From positions 1 to 21,762 of IMG/VR virus record IMGVR_UViG_3300031659_000120: a stretch of DNA of 21,762 bases; one strand, written 5' to 3'. Below are positions 14,860-21,762 of this stretch, piece after piece; position 1 is the first letter of the stretch, and each line of letters begins with the position of its first letter. A program made the translations under genes and the position numbers. Origin of the DNA: a virus. A model generated the notes under the pieces. The model saw nothing but the letters and a program-made list of their open reading frames with translations, was not told the origin of the DNA and searched no databases.

Positions 14860-16320
14860 CTATGCATCTTGAAATAAGAAGAAGTTGTTTGCACCTAAAG
14901 TACATACAGCTCTTTCACTCAAGAAATTTACTTCCATTGCATCCAAGTCACTTGTTCTTGCACCACCAGCTGAACCAGTAATCCAAGACTTGTAACGTCT
15001 GTCTTCAGTTTCTGAAGCTCTGTAACGAACATGTAGGAATGGTCTCTTAGCGTTCTTACCTAAGATTTGATCATATACAGTTGTAGAACCAGCTGGAACT
15101 AAAAGTCCACTAACTTTACCTGCATTAAGACCACCTCTCATAGTAGGATCGTTTAAGTATTTCCAGTCAGACTTGTAGAAGTCATAACCTCTACGGAATC
15201 CTGTGAAACCTAAGTTTAAAGCCATATCCTTATCATTGTCAAATAAACCATATGAAGTACCACCTGCTCCGTAAGAGTTTTGTGCTGCTAACATATCGTC
15301 AATGTCAAATGAAAATTGTCTGTCTACAAAAATAACATTTTCTTCAATAGATCCTTGCTTGTCAAGTCTTTGAATAATGTTATCAAATTGAGCTAAAGTT
15401 GTTGGGTTTCCACCACCGAATACATTACCTCTATTTCCTACTACATAGAAAATCCCTTCAGATCCAGACTCATTAATTACAGAAGCTCCTGCTGCTGTAC
15501 CTTGTAAGTAATCTCCTGCTCCAGAACCTGCTGCTGCTGGTACTGCTTCAATCATTGCTGTTTCTAAGTAATCTTCAAAACGCAATCTTGTATCATGTTC
15601 AGATTTCAAATACCATAAGTATCCAGTTGCACCATTTTCAGAAGTAACTTCTACCCATCCAATTTGAGCCATGTCAGAACCAGAAACAGAATATTTGTCT
15701 TTGATAATGATTGGTTTATTTTGGAAAAAATAGTCATCAGATTCTAAAGATCCAACCATTCCATTTACACCTTTTGCAAATTCCGAACCGTATACAAAAA
15801 TATCACATGAAGTTGCTGCTGCCATTGCTTGACCGCCACCTTCATAGTATGCAATTGTTACTACGTTTGGATTTGCAGCTGTTGGAGCTACAGAAATAAT
15901 ACCTTTGTTCTGTAAAGTAGAACCAGCTGTATTATCAGATACCATTACAGTTTGACCAGCTCTAAGAGCAGCCTGACTTGATGTACCACCTAAAGCTGGG
16001 TTGAAGTTTGTAATGTTGTTTGGAATTGTCCAAACAGCAGCGTCAACTCCAGCAGCTGCTGCTGATGTACATGCTTGATATTTAGTGTGTAATCTTCCTT
16101 GTTCTGCCCATTTGATAAGGTCAGACGTTGAAGGCATTTCAGCACCAACCATTCTTAAAAATGATGCTACTGTTCTATTTCCATAACGCTCAAATTCCTT
16201 TTCGTAAGTATCTGGAAGATACTGATTCAAGAAATCAAAGTTAGTTATGTAGTTTGTTGATAAAGGAGTTTGCTGCGCACTTGGCTGCAAGTCAAATCCT
16301 GGGGCTACATTTACTGCCAT
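14860..16320 (-). CDS. Major capsid protein, HK97-fold type, 486 aa
   Basis: The length, the position after a scaffold-like gene and before a strong terminator, and the sequence all fit the major capsid protein. The N-terminal arm (MAVNVAPGFDLQPSAQQ) leads to FEKYGNRT-like helices (YEKEFERYGNRTVASFLRM, 39-57), a possible spine helix. Residues about 84-178 form a beta-rich, Gly/Ala/Thr-rich region that could be an inserted surface domain. The C-terminal half has the patterns SIEENVIFVDRQFSFDIDD, FRRGYDFYKSDWKYLNDP and MRGGLNAGK, and ends with SERAVCTLGANNFFLFQDA. As I recall, the FYKSDWKYLND and GANNFFLF blocks recur in capsid proteins of crAss-like and marine phages. ATG 16320 lies 18 bases after the scaffold gene, preceded by an A-rich stretch (AACAAAAAACAAATT) and no Shine-Dalgarno sequence. 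Transcription probably comes from the promoter before the scaffold gene. Confidence 0.85.
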   Translation of the reverse strand: MAVNVAPGFDLQPSAQQTPLSTNYITNFDFLNQYLPDTYEKEFERYGNRTVASFLRMVGAEMPSTSDLIKWAEQGRLHTKYQACTSAAAAGVDAAVWTIPNNITNFNPALGGTSSQAALRAGQTVMVSDNTAGSTLQNKGIISVAPTAANPNVVTIAYYEGGGQAMAAATSCDIFVYGSEFAKGVNGMVGSLESDDYFFQNKPIIIKDKYSVSGSDMAQIGWVEVTSENGATGYLWYLKSEHDTRLRFEDYLETAMIEAVPAAAGSGAGDYLQGTAAGASVINESGSEGIFYVVGNRGNVFGGGNPTTLAQFDNIIQRLDKQGSIEENVIFVDRQFSFDIDDMLAAQNSYGAGGTSYGLFDNDKDMALNLGFTGFRRGYDFYKSDWKYLNDPTMRGGLNAGKVSGLLVPAGSTTVYDQILGKNAKRPFLHVRYRASETEDRRYKSWITGSAGGARTSDLDAMEVNFLSERAVCTLGANNFFLFQDA

Positions 16321-16338
16321 AATTTGTTTTTTGTTAAA

Positions 16339-17490
16339 TTAATTATTTTTTCTACTTCTAATTTTGAGTCCTCTTCCACTATCGCTACTTGAACTCATAG
16401 GTCTAATCGTAATTCCATTTTTAGAAACCGATTGAGATTGTTGTCTAACATCCATATTAATGTTTTTTGATTTTCTCGAAACATTATCTACAGTTGCAGC
16501 AACCCCTTGTTCGTAAAAGTGTTTGGCAAACTTATCAGGATTCATCGCTACCGATAAAGCTCTATGATAACCTACAGGATCTGTAATTAAACCATCATTG
16601 TCCATAAATTTGTTAACGAAATTGTTAACGTCAGATTGAACATTTTTAAGTTCTTGTGCATCACCTGGTTTAAAAGAAATGTTTTTTTCACCAATTGAAA
16701 ATTCAAAACCTTTGAACTCATTGTTAAAAACCGACTCGGTTTTATCTAAGAAATAATCATACTTTTTTTTGTTCCCCTCTGTAATAGTCTTTGATTCCTC
16801 TACATACTTTTTATAAGCATCAATGTCTTCTTTTTGATCTTCTGATAACCCACCCCCACTTGACTCAAGAGGAATTTTATATTTATCTTTCTCATCATTA
16901 AGAAACTTTTTTGCCTTAGAAAGTTCTCTTTTTTTAGCTAATTTTATTTTTCTAATATCTTTTTCATCATCTAAGTCTTCGTCATATGAAAACTTATCTT
17001 CTATAATGTCTTCGATATCATCTGAGTCTAAACCTTCTTCAGTTGACTCATAATAATTAGCAAGTACAGCATTATCGTCCATATCATCAATGTCTTTTTG
17101 TAAATTATAAAAGTCATTAATTCCACGACCAGTTTCCTGCTTGTACTTTAAATACGCAGATACATCTTCTGGTAAATCAGGATTTGCCTCTTTTTCCGCA
17201 AATAATTCATCAACAGAATTGATATCTTTATTGTATCTTTTCTTTATATATGAAAGAACATCATCATCATTTAATTCTGGTATAGATGTTTTTTCACTCT
17301 TAGTTTCATCAACCGATGTTTCTTCGGTAGTTGAATTTTGTTTATTACTTAAATCTACTTTATCAATAGATTTATCTTCAATTACTTTTTCTTCAAATTG
17401 TTCTTGATGTTCTTTTAACAACGTCTCTTCAACTTGCGCTCTTGATTTTTCTTCGACATTCCCATCGACTGCTTTTACTTTAAATTCCAT
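16339..17490 (-). CDS. Putative capsid scaffold / head assembly protein, 383 aa
   Basis: This hydrophilic protein has an extremely acidic first half. The N-terminus (residues 1-75) is a Glu/Lys/Thr-rich disordered stretch, followed by NDDDVLSYIKKRYNKD and a run of acidic helices (DDMDDNAVLANYYEST, DSDDIEDIIEDKFSYDEDLD, about 130-170). Next come a basic coiled-coil-like helix (IRKIKLAKKRELSKAKKFL) and more helices. The C-terminal 60 residues are basic (VSRKSKNINMDVRQQSQSV, RGLKIRSRKNN), as in scaffolds whose end contacts the capsid protein. There are no enzyme motifs. The place between portal and major capsid, the charge pattern and the length fit a scaffolding protein. It has its own -7 promoter element 16 bases before the ATG, and the capsid gene follows 18 bases after its stop. 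Confidence 0.75.
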   Translation of the reverse strand: MEFKVKAVDGNVEEKSRAQVEETLLKEHQEQFEEKVIEDKSIDKVDLSNKQNSTTEETSVDETKSEKTSIPELNDDDVLSYIKKRYNKDINSVDELFAEKEANPDLPEDVSAYLKYKQETGRGINDFYNLQKDIDDMDDNAVLANYYESTEEGLDSDDIEDIIEDKFSYDEDLDDEKDIRKIKLAKKRELSKAKKFLNDEKDKYKIPLESSGGGLSEDQKEDIDAYKKYVEESKTITEGNKKKYDYFLDKTESVFNNEFKGFEFSIGEKNISFKPGDAQELKNVQSDVNNFVNKFMDNDGLITDPVGYHRALSVAMNPDKFAKHFYEQGVAATVDNVSRKSKNINMDVRQQSQSVSKNGITIRPMSSSSDSGRGLKIRSRKNN

Positions 17491-17506
17491 TTGATTCTAT
17501 TTTTAA

Positions 17507-17514
17507 CAAAGTTA
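17507..17514 (-). promoter_or_regulatory. Bacteroidota-type -7 promoter element before scaffold and capsid genes
   Basis: The minus strand reads TAACTTTG then T, matching TAnnTTTG, 16 bases before ATG 17490 in the 53-base gap after the portal gene. No clear -33 TTG is seen. It would drive scaffold and major capsid together, since the 18-base gap between those two genes has no promoter. Confidence 0.6.
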
Positions 17515-17543
17515 ATACTAATTTAATTATAATTTTAGACTAT

Positions 17544-19979
17544 TTATCTTGGGTTAAATTCTGCTAAATCAAACCCATCTAAACTATCTTCATTAGACTC
17601 AAAATTTATAGCTGGCAAATCTCTTTTTTTCTGTTCAATCATTTTAGAGGTTTGCGTTGACTGCTGACTAATTCTATCATTCTTTGCATTTTCTCTTTCA
17701 TCTTCTCTTGTCTGTAAATTCTGAGAATCAATACCTTTTAATTGCATCTGCATTTCAAATTCTACCTGCATTAACTGTTGTTTTAATTCAGCTTCTCTTT
17801 GTAATTTTTGAATATCAAAAGCAATCTCTGCTTCTTTAACAGCAATCTTAGATTGAGTTTCAGCTTGATTTGTTTGCATAGCCATTTGTGCAGCAGCTTG
17901 TTGCGCTTGCATTTGCATTTGAGCTTGCATTTGTTGTTGTTGTGATTGCATTTGTTGCTCCATTGCTTGTTTAGCTTTACGCTTAACTTTAAGCAACTGA
18001 TTTGCCATTTTCAAATTAGATAGTTCTCTAATATCAATAGCATCTTCAAGATTAATATCTGATTTTGATAAAGCCATCTGAATGTTTTGTTCTAACATAG
18101 CCTTTTGTTCTTCATCTGGCATAAGCTCTATAAAGACTCCAAAATCATACAGATATAAATTTTTAATATCTTCAATTATACTTAAATTATATTTACCAAT
18201 TTGCATTGCAAACTCATCTTTAAAATCTGCAAATTCTAAAACATCTGCGGTTCTAATAGATAAACATTCTGCTAAAGTTCTTGTAATATATAAACTTGCG
18301 TTTAAAATATGTCTTGTAGCTACATTAGAGTTTAATGCTGCTAATTTCTGGACACCAACTAATGAATTTGGATCAGGACTTGATCCATCACGAGCTTCAT
18401 TTAAACCTGTTACAGACCTTATCATATCTAAATAATGATTGTAGTTACCAATAAGCATTTGCATTTTACTTGCACCACTATTTGCAGTTAACTGAGTAAT
18501 CGGAACTCTTGCATTATTATATTCACCATCTTGCGTGTAGCTTCTACCAATAACACTACCTGTTTGAAAATACAAACGTAGTGCATCTTCAGGATTGTAT
18601 GCGTTACCAGTTCCTAAGTCTACTTCATTTAAACCATCAGCATCAATAAACACACCATCTGGAACTACTCTTGAGACTACTTGTTGTATTTTTAGATGAC
18701 TAATTTGAATTAAATCAGCAAAAGGTATCATTCTTTTTACTAAAGACTCTAATTGCCCTTTGTACATTTTTGGCGCACAAGCAACATAGTTAGGCATAGC
18801 ATATTGACTTGCTGATTTTGGTCTAACCATATTTTCTCCAAGTTTCCATTGAAGCATAATATTAGTTCCCATTACCATAACACCATCATACCATACATCA
18901 ATAGTTTTAGTGATTTTTTCAAAGCCACCTTCATCCATCATTTCTTGAGGTGGATTAAATTGATCGTCTTTTTGAACAGTTTTAAAACTACCATCTGCCA
19001 TGCTTTTCTTTTTATAAACAAAAGTATGCGTGGTCTTGTAATTAAAATACATTAATGTAGCAGTATCCCTATGAAACATACTGTTCTCATAAAATTGTGC
19101 AGAATTATAGTAGTCATACCAAGACTGGCTGTATTTAGAAATTTCAGATAAATCTTCGTTTGTCAAAGAAGGATCTATTTTAAGTAATTCTCCAATAGGA
19201 ACTGTTTTAATTTCGCCCCAATAGAAAGTATCTTTAAAGTAAGGATCTTCAGTATAACTATAAACCACATTTGCTGGATCTACATATTCAACTCGAACAC
19301 CCTCGCCTGGTAAAAACATGTGTTTTGCCATACCAATACCTAAACAAGTAATATCATAATCTACACGTTTTCTGGTGTCATTATAATGGCTTGCTTGAAA
19401 TAATGTATCTATAGCTTCTTCAGTTGCAATCTCTATAGAGGGTTTATAATTCATTTGCATGAAAAGCTCTAACTCTGCATCTGTTTCTGGTAAATCGTCT
19501 TCTTTAGTTTGAAATACATTAACACCAAAATCAGATTCAATTTGTTGTAGTAAAGGTTTTGCCAACATATCACCCTCTATCATTTCTTGATATTGGTTTC
19601 GTTTTTCAGCCGACAATGCGTCTTGCGCAACTGCTTTTATTTTAAAAAGCCTATCATTCATTCCATTAACTACAATGTCAACAAATTTTGGAATAATAGG
19701 AACTGGTGTCCAATCTAAATTTAAATAACTTAAATCACCATCAATAGCTAATTCATTTTTATATTTACCAACCGATTGTTCTCCGCGAGCATATAATCTT
19801 AAACGATGAAAATCACCTGATTGAGAATAAAACCTACAAGATCCACTGTCTCTCCTAAACCACTCGTATTGTATTGCTTGTCCAACTTGAAGTCCAAATT
19901 CCATTGTGTCTTTAACGGAGTCCGAAGCAAATTGGTCTGGAAATGCAGATGCATTTACTTGTATTTTTACGTCTTTCAT
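17544..19979 (-). CDS. Portal protein with long Gln/Met-rich C-terminal coil, 811 aa
   Basis: The gene lies directly after the terminase, overlapping its stop as TAATG, and before the scaffold gene, the usual portal position. Early patterns include EFGLQVGQAIQYEWFRR (27-43) and LRLYARGEQSVGKYKNEL, then PIIPKFVDIVVNGMNDRLFK, which is typical of P22-type and crAss-like portals. The middle contains YVDPANVVYSYTEDPYFKD and a wing/stem region with SVTGLNEARDGSSPDPNSLV near residues 515-540. From about residue 668 to 790 the chain is a Gln/Met/Ala-rich coiled coil (MEQQMQSQQQQMQAQMQ) that could form the long barrel of the portal, followed by an acidic end (ESNEDSLDGFDLAEFNPR). The length suits portals with a long C-terminal barrel. 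A dodecameric ring at one capsid vertex is expected from family knowledge. Confidence 0.85.
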   Translation of the reverse strand: MKDVKIQVNASAFPDQFASDSVKDTMEFGLQVGQAIQYEWFRRDSGSCRFYSQSGDFHRLRLYARGEQSVGKYKNELAIDGDLSYLNLDWTPVPIIPKFVDIVVNGMNDRLFKIKAVAQDALSAEKRNQYQEMIEGDMLAKPLLQQIESDFGVNVFQTKEDDLPETDAELELFMQMNYKPSIEIATEEAIDTLFQASHYNDTRKRVDYDITCLGIGMAKHMFLPGEGVRVEYVDPANVVYSYTEDPYFKDTFYWGEIKTVPIGELLKIDPSLTNEDLSEISKYSQSWYDYYNSAQFYENSMFHRDTATLMYFNYKTTHTFVYKKKSMADGSFKTVQKDDQFNPPQEMMDEGGFEKITKTIDVWYDGVMVMGTNIMLQWKLGENMVRPKSASQYAMPNYVACAPKMYKGQLESLVKRMIPFADLIQISHLKIQQVVSRVVPDGVFIDADGLNEVDLGTGNAYNPEDALRLYFQTGSVIGRSYTQDGEYNNARVPITQLTANSGASKMQMLIGNYNHYLDMIRSVTGLNEARDGSSPDPNSLVGVQKLAALNSNVATRHILNASLYITRTLAECLSIRTADVLEFADFKDEFAMQIGKYNLSIIEDIKNLYLYDFGVFIELMPDEEQKAMLEQNIQMALSKSDINLEDAIDIRELSNLKMANQLLKVKRKAKQAMEQQMQSQQQQMQAQMQMQAQQAAAQMAMQTNQAETQSKIAVKEAEIAFDIQKLQREAELKQQLMQVEFEMQMQLKGIDSQNLQTREDERENAKNDRISQQSTQTSKMIEQKKRDLPAINFESNEDSLDGFDLAEFNPR

Positions 19980-21762
19980 TATTTAAGTAATTGACTAACT
20001 GAATTCTTATTATTATATCTTGCAAAGTTAATGCTTATTTTCGATTTTTCTTTAGCTGGGGTATACAAGTGTTTTTGGTTCGCCATTATAGCTAACCCAG
20101 AACTAATTGACGCATCAAACTTTGTTCGATTATTAATATCAAATTTTGCCCAATCTTCTAAAGTTCTTTGAAAATACATTATACCCATTTCATCACTATC
20201 TCTATAATTTTCCATTAAATCTAAACCAACATGTTTTTCTATGTATGATTCTATTGCAGAAGCGTGTGATTGTTTTACATCTTCACTTGAATTTGGAATC
20301 CCACCTAATTCTTTTTCTGTCTTTGATAATTTATTAAATGTTTTATCAGGTCTATTAATACTAAAACCTCTATAACCTCTATTTTTTAAATGATACAATA
20401 AACGAGGTTTATTATTTTCACATAATATTGGCATCCCATAAAACACACAAGCCATTAATATTTCTTCAAAAAATATTTCAGCTGTTTGAGGCCGAGCTAT
20501 GTATTCTAAAAAAAACTCATTACTTGGAGCGTTATCCATATTGAATTTGGTCTGCCCATGTAAAGAACCATTAGATCCTTTCCCAACTACAACTCCTGAA
20601 ATATCATATGAATCACATCCAAACGAACCTACATGTTCATTACCTGGATATTTTCTTCCATTTTTTATTTTTACATTATTTTGTAATGACCTTTCAGGTA
20701 ACCAAGATACAAAAAATCTTCCTCTTTTATCAGGACTCCAAATTACCCTACTATCTAAGATACCATTCTCCCAAGAAAAAGATCCTTGAGTTATATTTTG
20801 TCCCATAATTAAAGAATCATTATAGTCAATTTGCTGATATATTTTAGTTAAATTAAAAAGAGATTGTTTACTCTCATCTCTAAAAGCATGAGATTCAGTT
20901 CTTGGGAACTGTCTGTAAAATTCATTTAACGCATCTGGATCATTAGATAAAGAATCCACTTCGTTTTGCCAATAATTAATAGCTCCTTGATTTATCATTT
21001 CACCATCTATTCCCTTTATAGGCTTTTCAGGAGTTTCAAAAACAGGCATTCCATACATATCAATAAATCCTTCCATATTCCATTCCATAGGAATAAACAG
21101 ACTATACAATCCGCTTTTTGTTTGTCCGTTTGAGTTACGTTTAGTAACATCAGAGTCGTAGTATAATTTTTTAAAATTAGCGCCACCTTTATCTAAAGCA
21201 TTTGAAGTTGAACCCATCATACACTTTCCAATAATCTTGCTACCTAAACGTAAACATGTTTTTGTAATACCCCAGTTTTTAATAATACTGTTAGGTTTTT
21301 CCCACTTTCCACTTTCATCATGTATTAAAAGTTTTAATTTTTCCCCATCATAACTGTTATCACCAGTGTTTTTCCAGTCAATAGTGGTATCTAATCCTTC
21401 AACTAAATCTGTATCTTCTTCATACATGTTTTTTTTAGTAATCTTAGAAGCAGGAACTCTAAACGCTAATTCGGTTTTAGGTTTATCCATACCATCTTGT
21501 ATGGGCTTAAAAAAGAAAGGATAATTATTTGATATTGGAACAACTTTATCGGTAAACATTTTTTTAGCATCCGCACCTGTCTTAGATAATATTCCAATAC
21601 GAGCATCCTTAGTAATAGTACCTGTATTGGCACACTCCTCACTTCCCATATAAGAAAAACCTGAACGTCTAATTTTTAAATAATCATTACCAAAACTTCT
21701 TTTATCGGCCTTGCAAGCTTCCCAATGTATATAAAAAATTCTATTTGCTTCCCTAAAGTCAG
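19979..21762 (-). CDS. terL: Terminase large subunit, C-terminal 593 residues (start beyond the right edge)
   Basis: The frame is open to the right edge. In-frame sequence continues upstream of the internal ATG 21649 (FGNDYLKIRRSGFSYMGSEE), so that ATG is not the start and 593 residues lie in the window. The Walker A loop should be outside. A Walker B motif with catalytic glutamate is visible, KLLIHDESGKW (D and E codons at 21314-21319), followed by a motif III candidate MGSTSN. The nuclease domain begins near FGCDSYDISGVVVGKGS (codons around 20600-20620), which supplies the first metal-binding aspartate. It continues through EIFFEEILMACVFYGMPILC and NRGYRGFSINRPDKT. The protein packages DNA into the prohead with ATP and cuts it. 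The pattern resembles crAss-like phage terminases from memory. The stop overlaps the portal ATG. Confidence 0.88.
   Translation of the reverse strand, partial: DFREANRIFYIHWEACKADKRSFGNDYLKIRRSGFSYMGSEECANTGTITKDARIGILSKTGADAKKMFTDKVVPISNNYPFFFKPIQDGMDKPKTELAFRVPASKITKKNMYEEDTDLVEGLDTTIDWKNTGDNSYDGEKLKLLIHDESGKWEKPNSIIKNWGITKTCLRLGSKIIGKCMMGSTSNALDKGGANFKKLYYDSDVTKRNSNGQTKSGLYSLFIPMEWNMEGFIDMYGMPVFETPEKPIKGIDGEMINQGAINYWQNEVDSLSNDPDALNEFYRQFPRTESHAFRDESKQSLFNLTKIYQQIDYNDSLIMGQNITQGSFSWENGILDSRVIWSPDKRGRFFVSWLPERSLQNNVKIKNGRKYPGNEHVGSFGCDSYDISGVVVGKGSNGSLHGQTKFNMDNAPSNEFFLEYIARPQTAEIFFEEILMACVFYGMPILCENNKPRLLYHLKNRGYRGFSINRPDKTFNKLSKTEKELGGIPNSSEDVKQSHASAIESYIEKHVGLDLMENYRDSDEMGIMYFQRTLEDWAKFDINNRTKFDASISSGLAIMANQKHLYTPAKEKSKISINFARYNNKNSVSQLLK

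Noticed and set aside
16527-16534. TAAGTTTG on the minus strand about 200 bases before the capsid ATG
   Set aside because: It is within the scaffold gene and expected by chance; no spacing support.
20023-20030. TAACTTTG on the minus strand 43 bases before the portal ATG
   Set aside because: It sits inside terL codons; in AT-rich coding sequence this 6-base-specified motif is expected many times by chance. It remains a weak candidate portal promoter.
1-21762. tRNA genes, CRISPR arrays, insertion sequences, integrase or attachment sites
   Set aside because: No cloverleaf, spaced repeat array, transposase-like frame or direct repeat pair was seen; the hairpins found are short and terminator-like.

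Overview
The window is a 21.8-kb, AT-rich, very densely packed piece of a tailed-phage genome with every credible gene on the minus strand. It carries the virion-assembly half of the genome, read from right to left: large terminase, portal, scaffold-like protein, major capsid protein, two small head/neck genes, two connector (ring/tail-tube adaptor) proteins, a 1601-residue P22 gp10-like tail 'stabilization/muzzle' protein, two tail-surface proteins, a GNAT-fold protein, and three putative internal (ejected) virion proteins, the last running off the left edge. The gene order, the short-tail (podovirus) set of connector plus large stabilization protein, and the style of the proteins are those of crAss-like phages (Crassvirales) and related uncultured marine phages. 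This assignment rests on remembered family features, not on a search.

The host is most likely a member of the Bacteroidota, probably a marine flavobacterium. Shine-Dalgarno sequences are absent and start codons follow A-rich stretches. Four of the five gaps longer than 30 bases contain the Bacteroidota -7 promoter element TAnnTTTG.

The promoters and terminators suggest these transcription units: (1) terminase and portal, from a promoter outside the window or inside terL; (2) scaffold and capsid from a promoter at 17507-17514, partly stopped by a hairpin after the capsid gene; (3) a 251-residue gene that seems to live on read-through; (4) a 92-residue gene alone between its own promoter and terminator; (5) ring proteins, muzzle and the two tail-surface genes from a promoter at 13588-13595; (6) GNAT and the internal virion proteins from a promoter at 4975-4982. 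Within units the genes abut or overlap (TAATG, TAG-ATG), which suggests translational coupling.

The most interesting signals are two nearly identical terminator/promoter junctions around the 92-residue gene, a short Cys-ended surface module shared by neighbouring tail genes, small beta-rich insertions in several virion proteins, and a GNAT-fold protein with an eroded acetyl-CoA loop. There are no tRNA, rRNA, CRISPR or insertion-sequence signals, and no stretch of more than about 100 bases without a gene.
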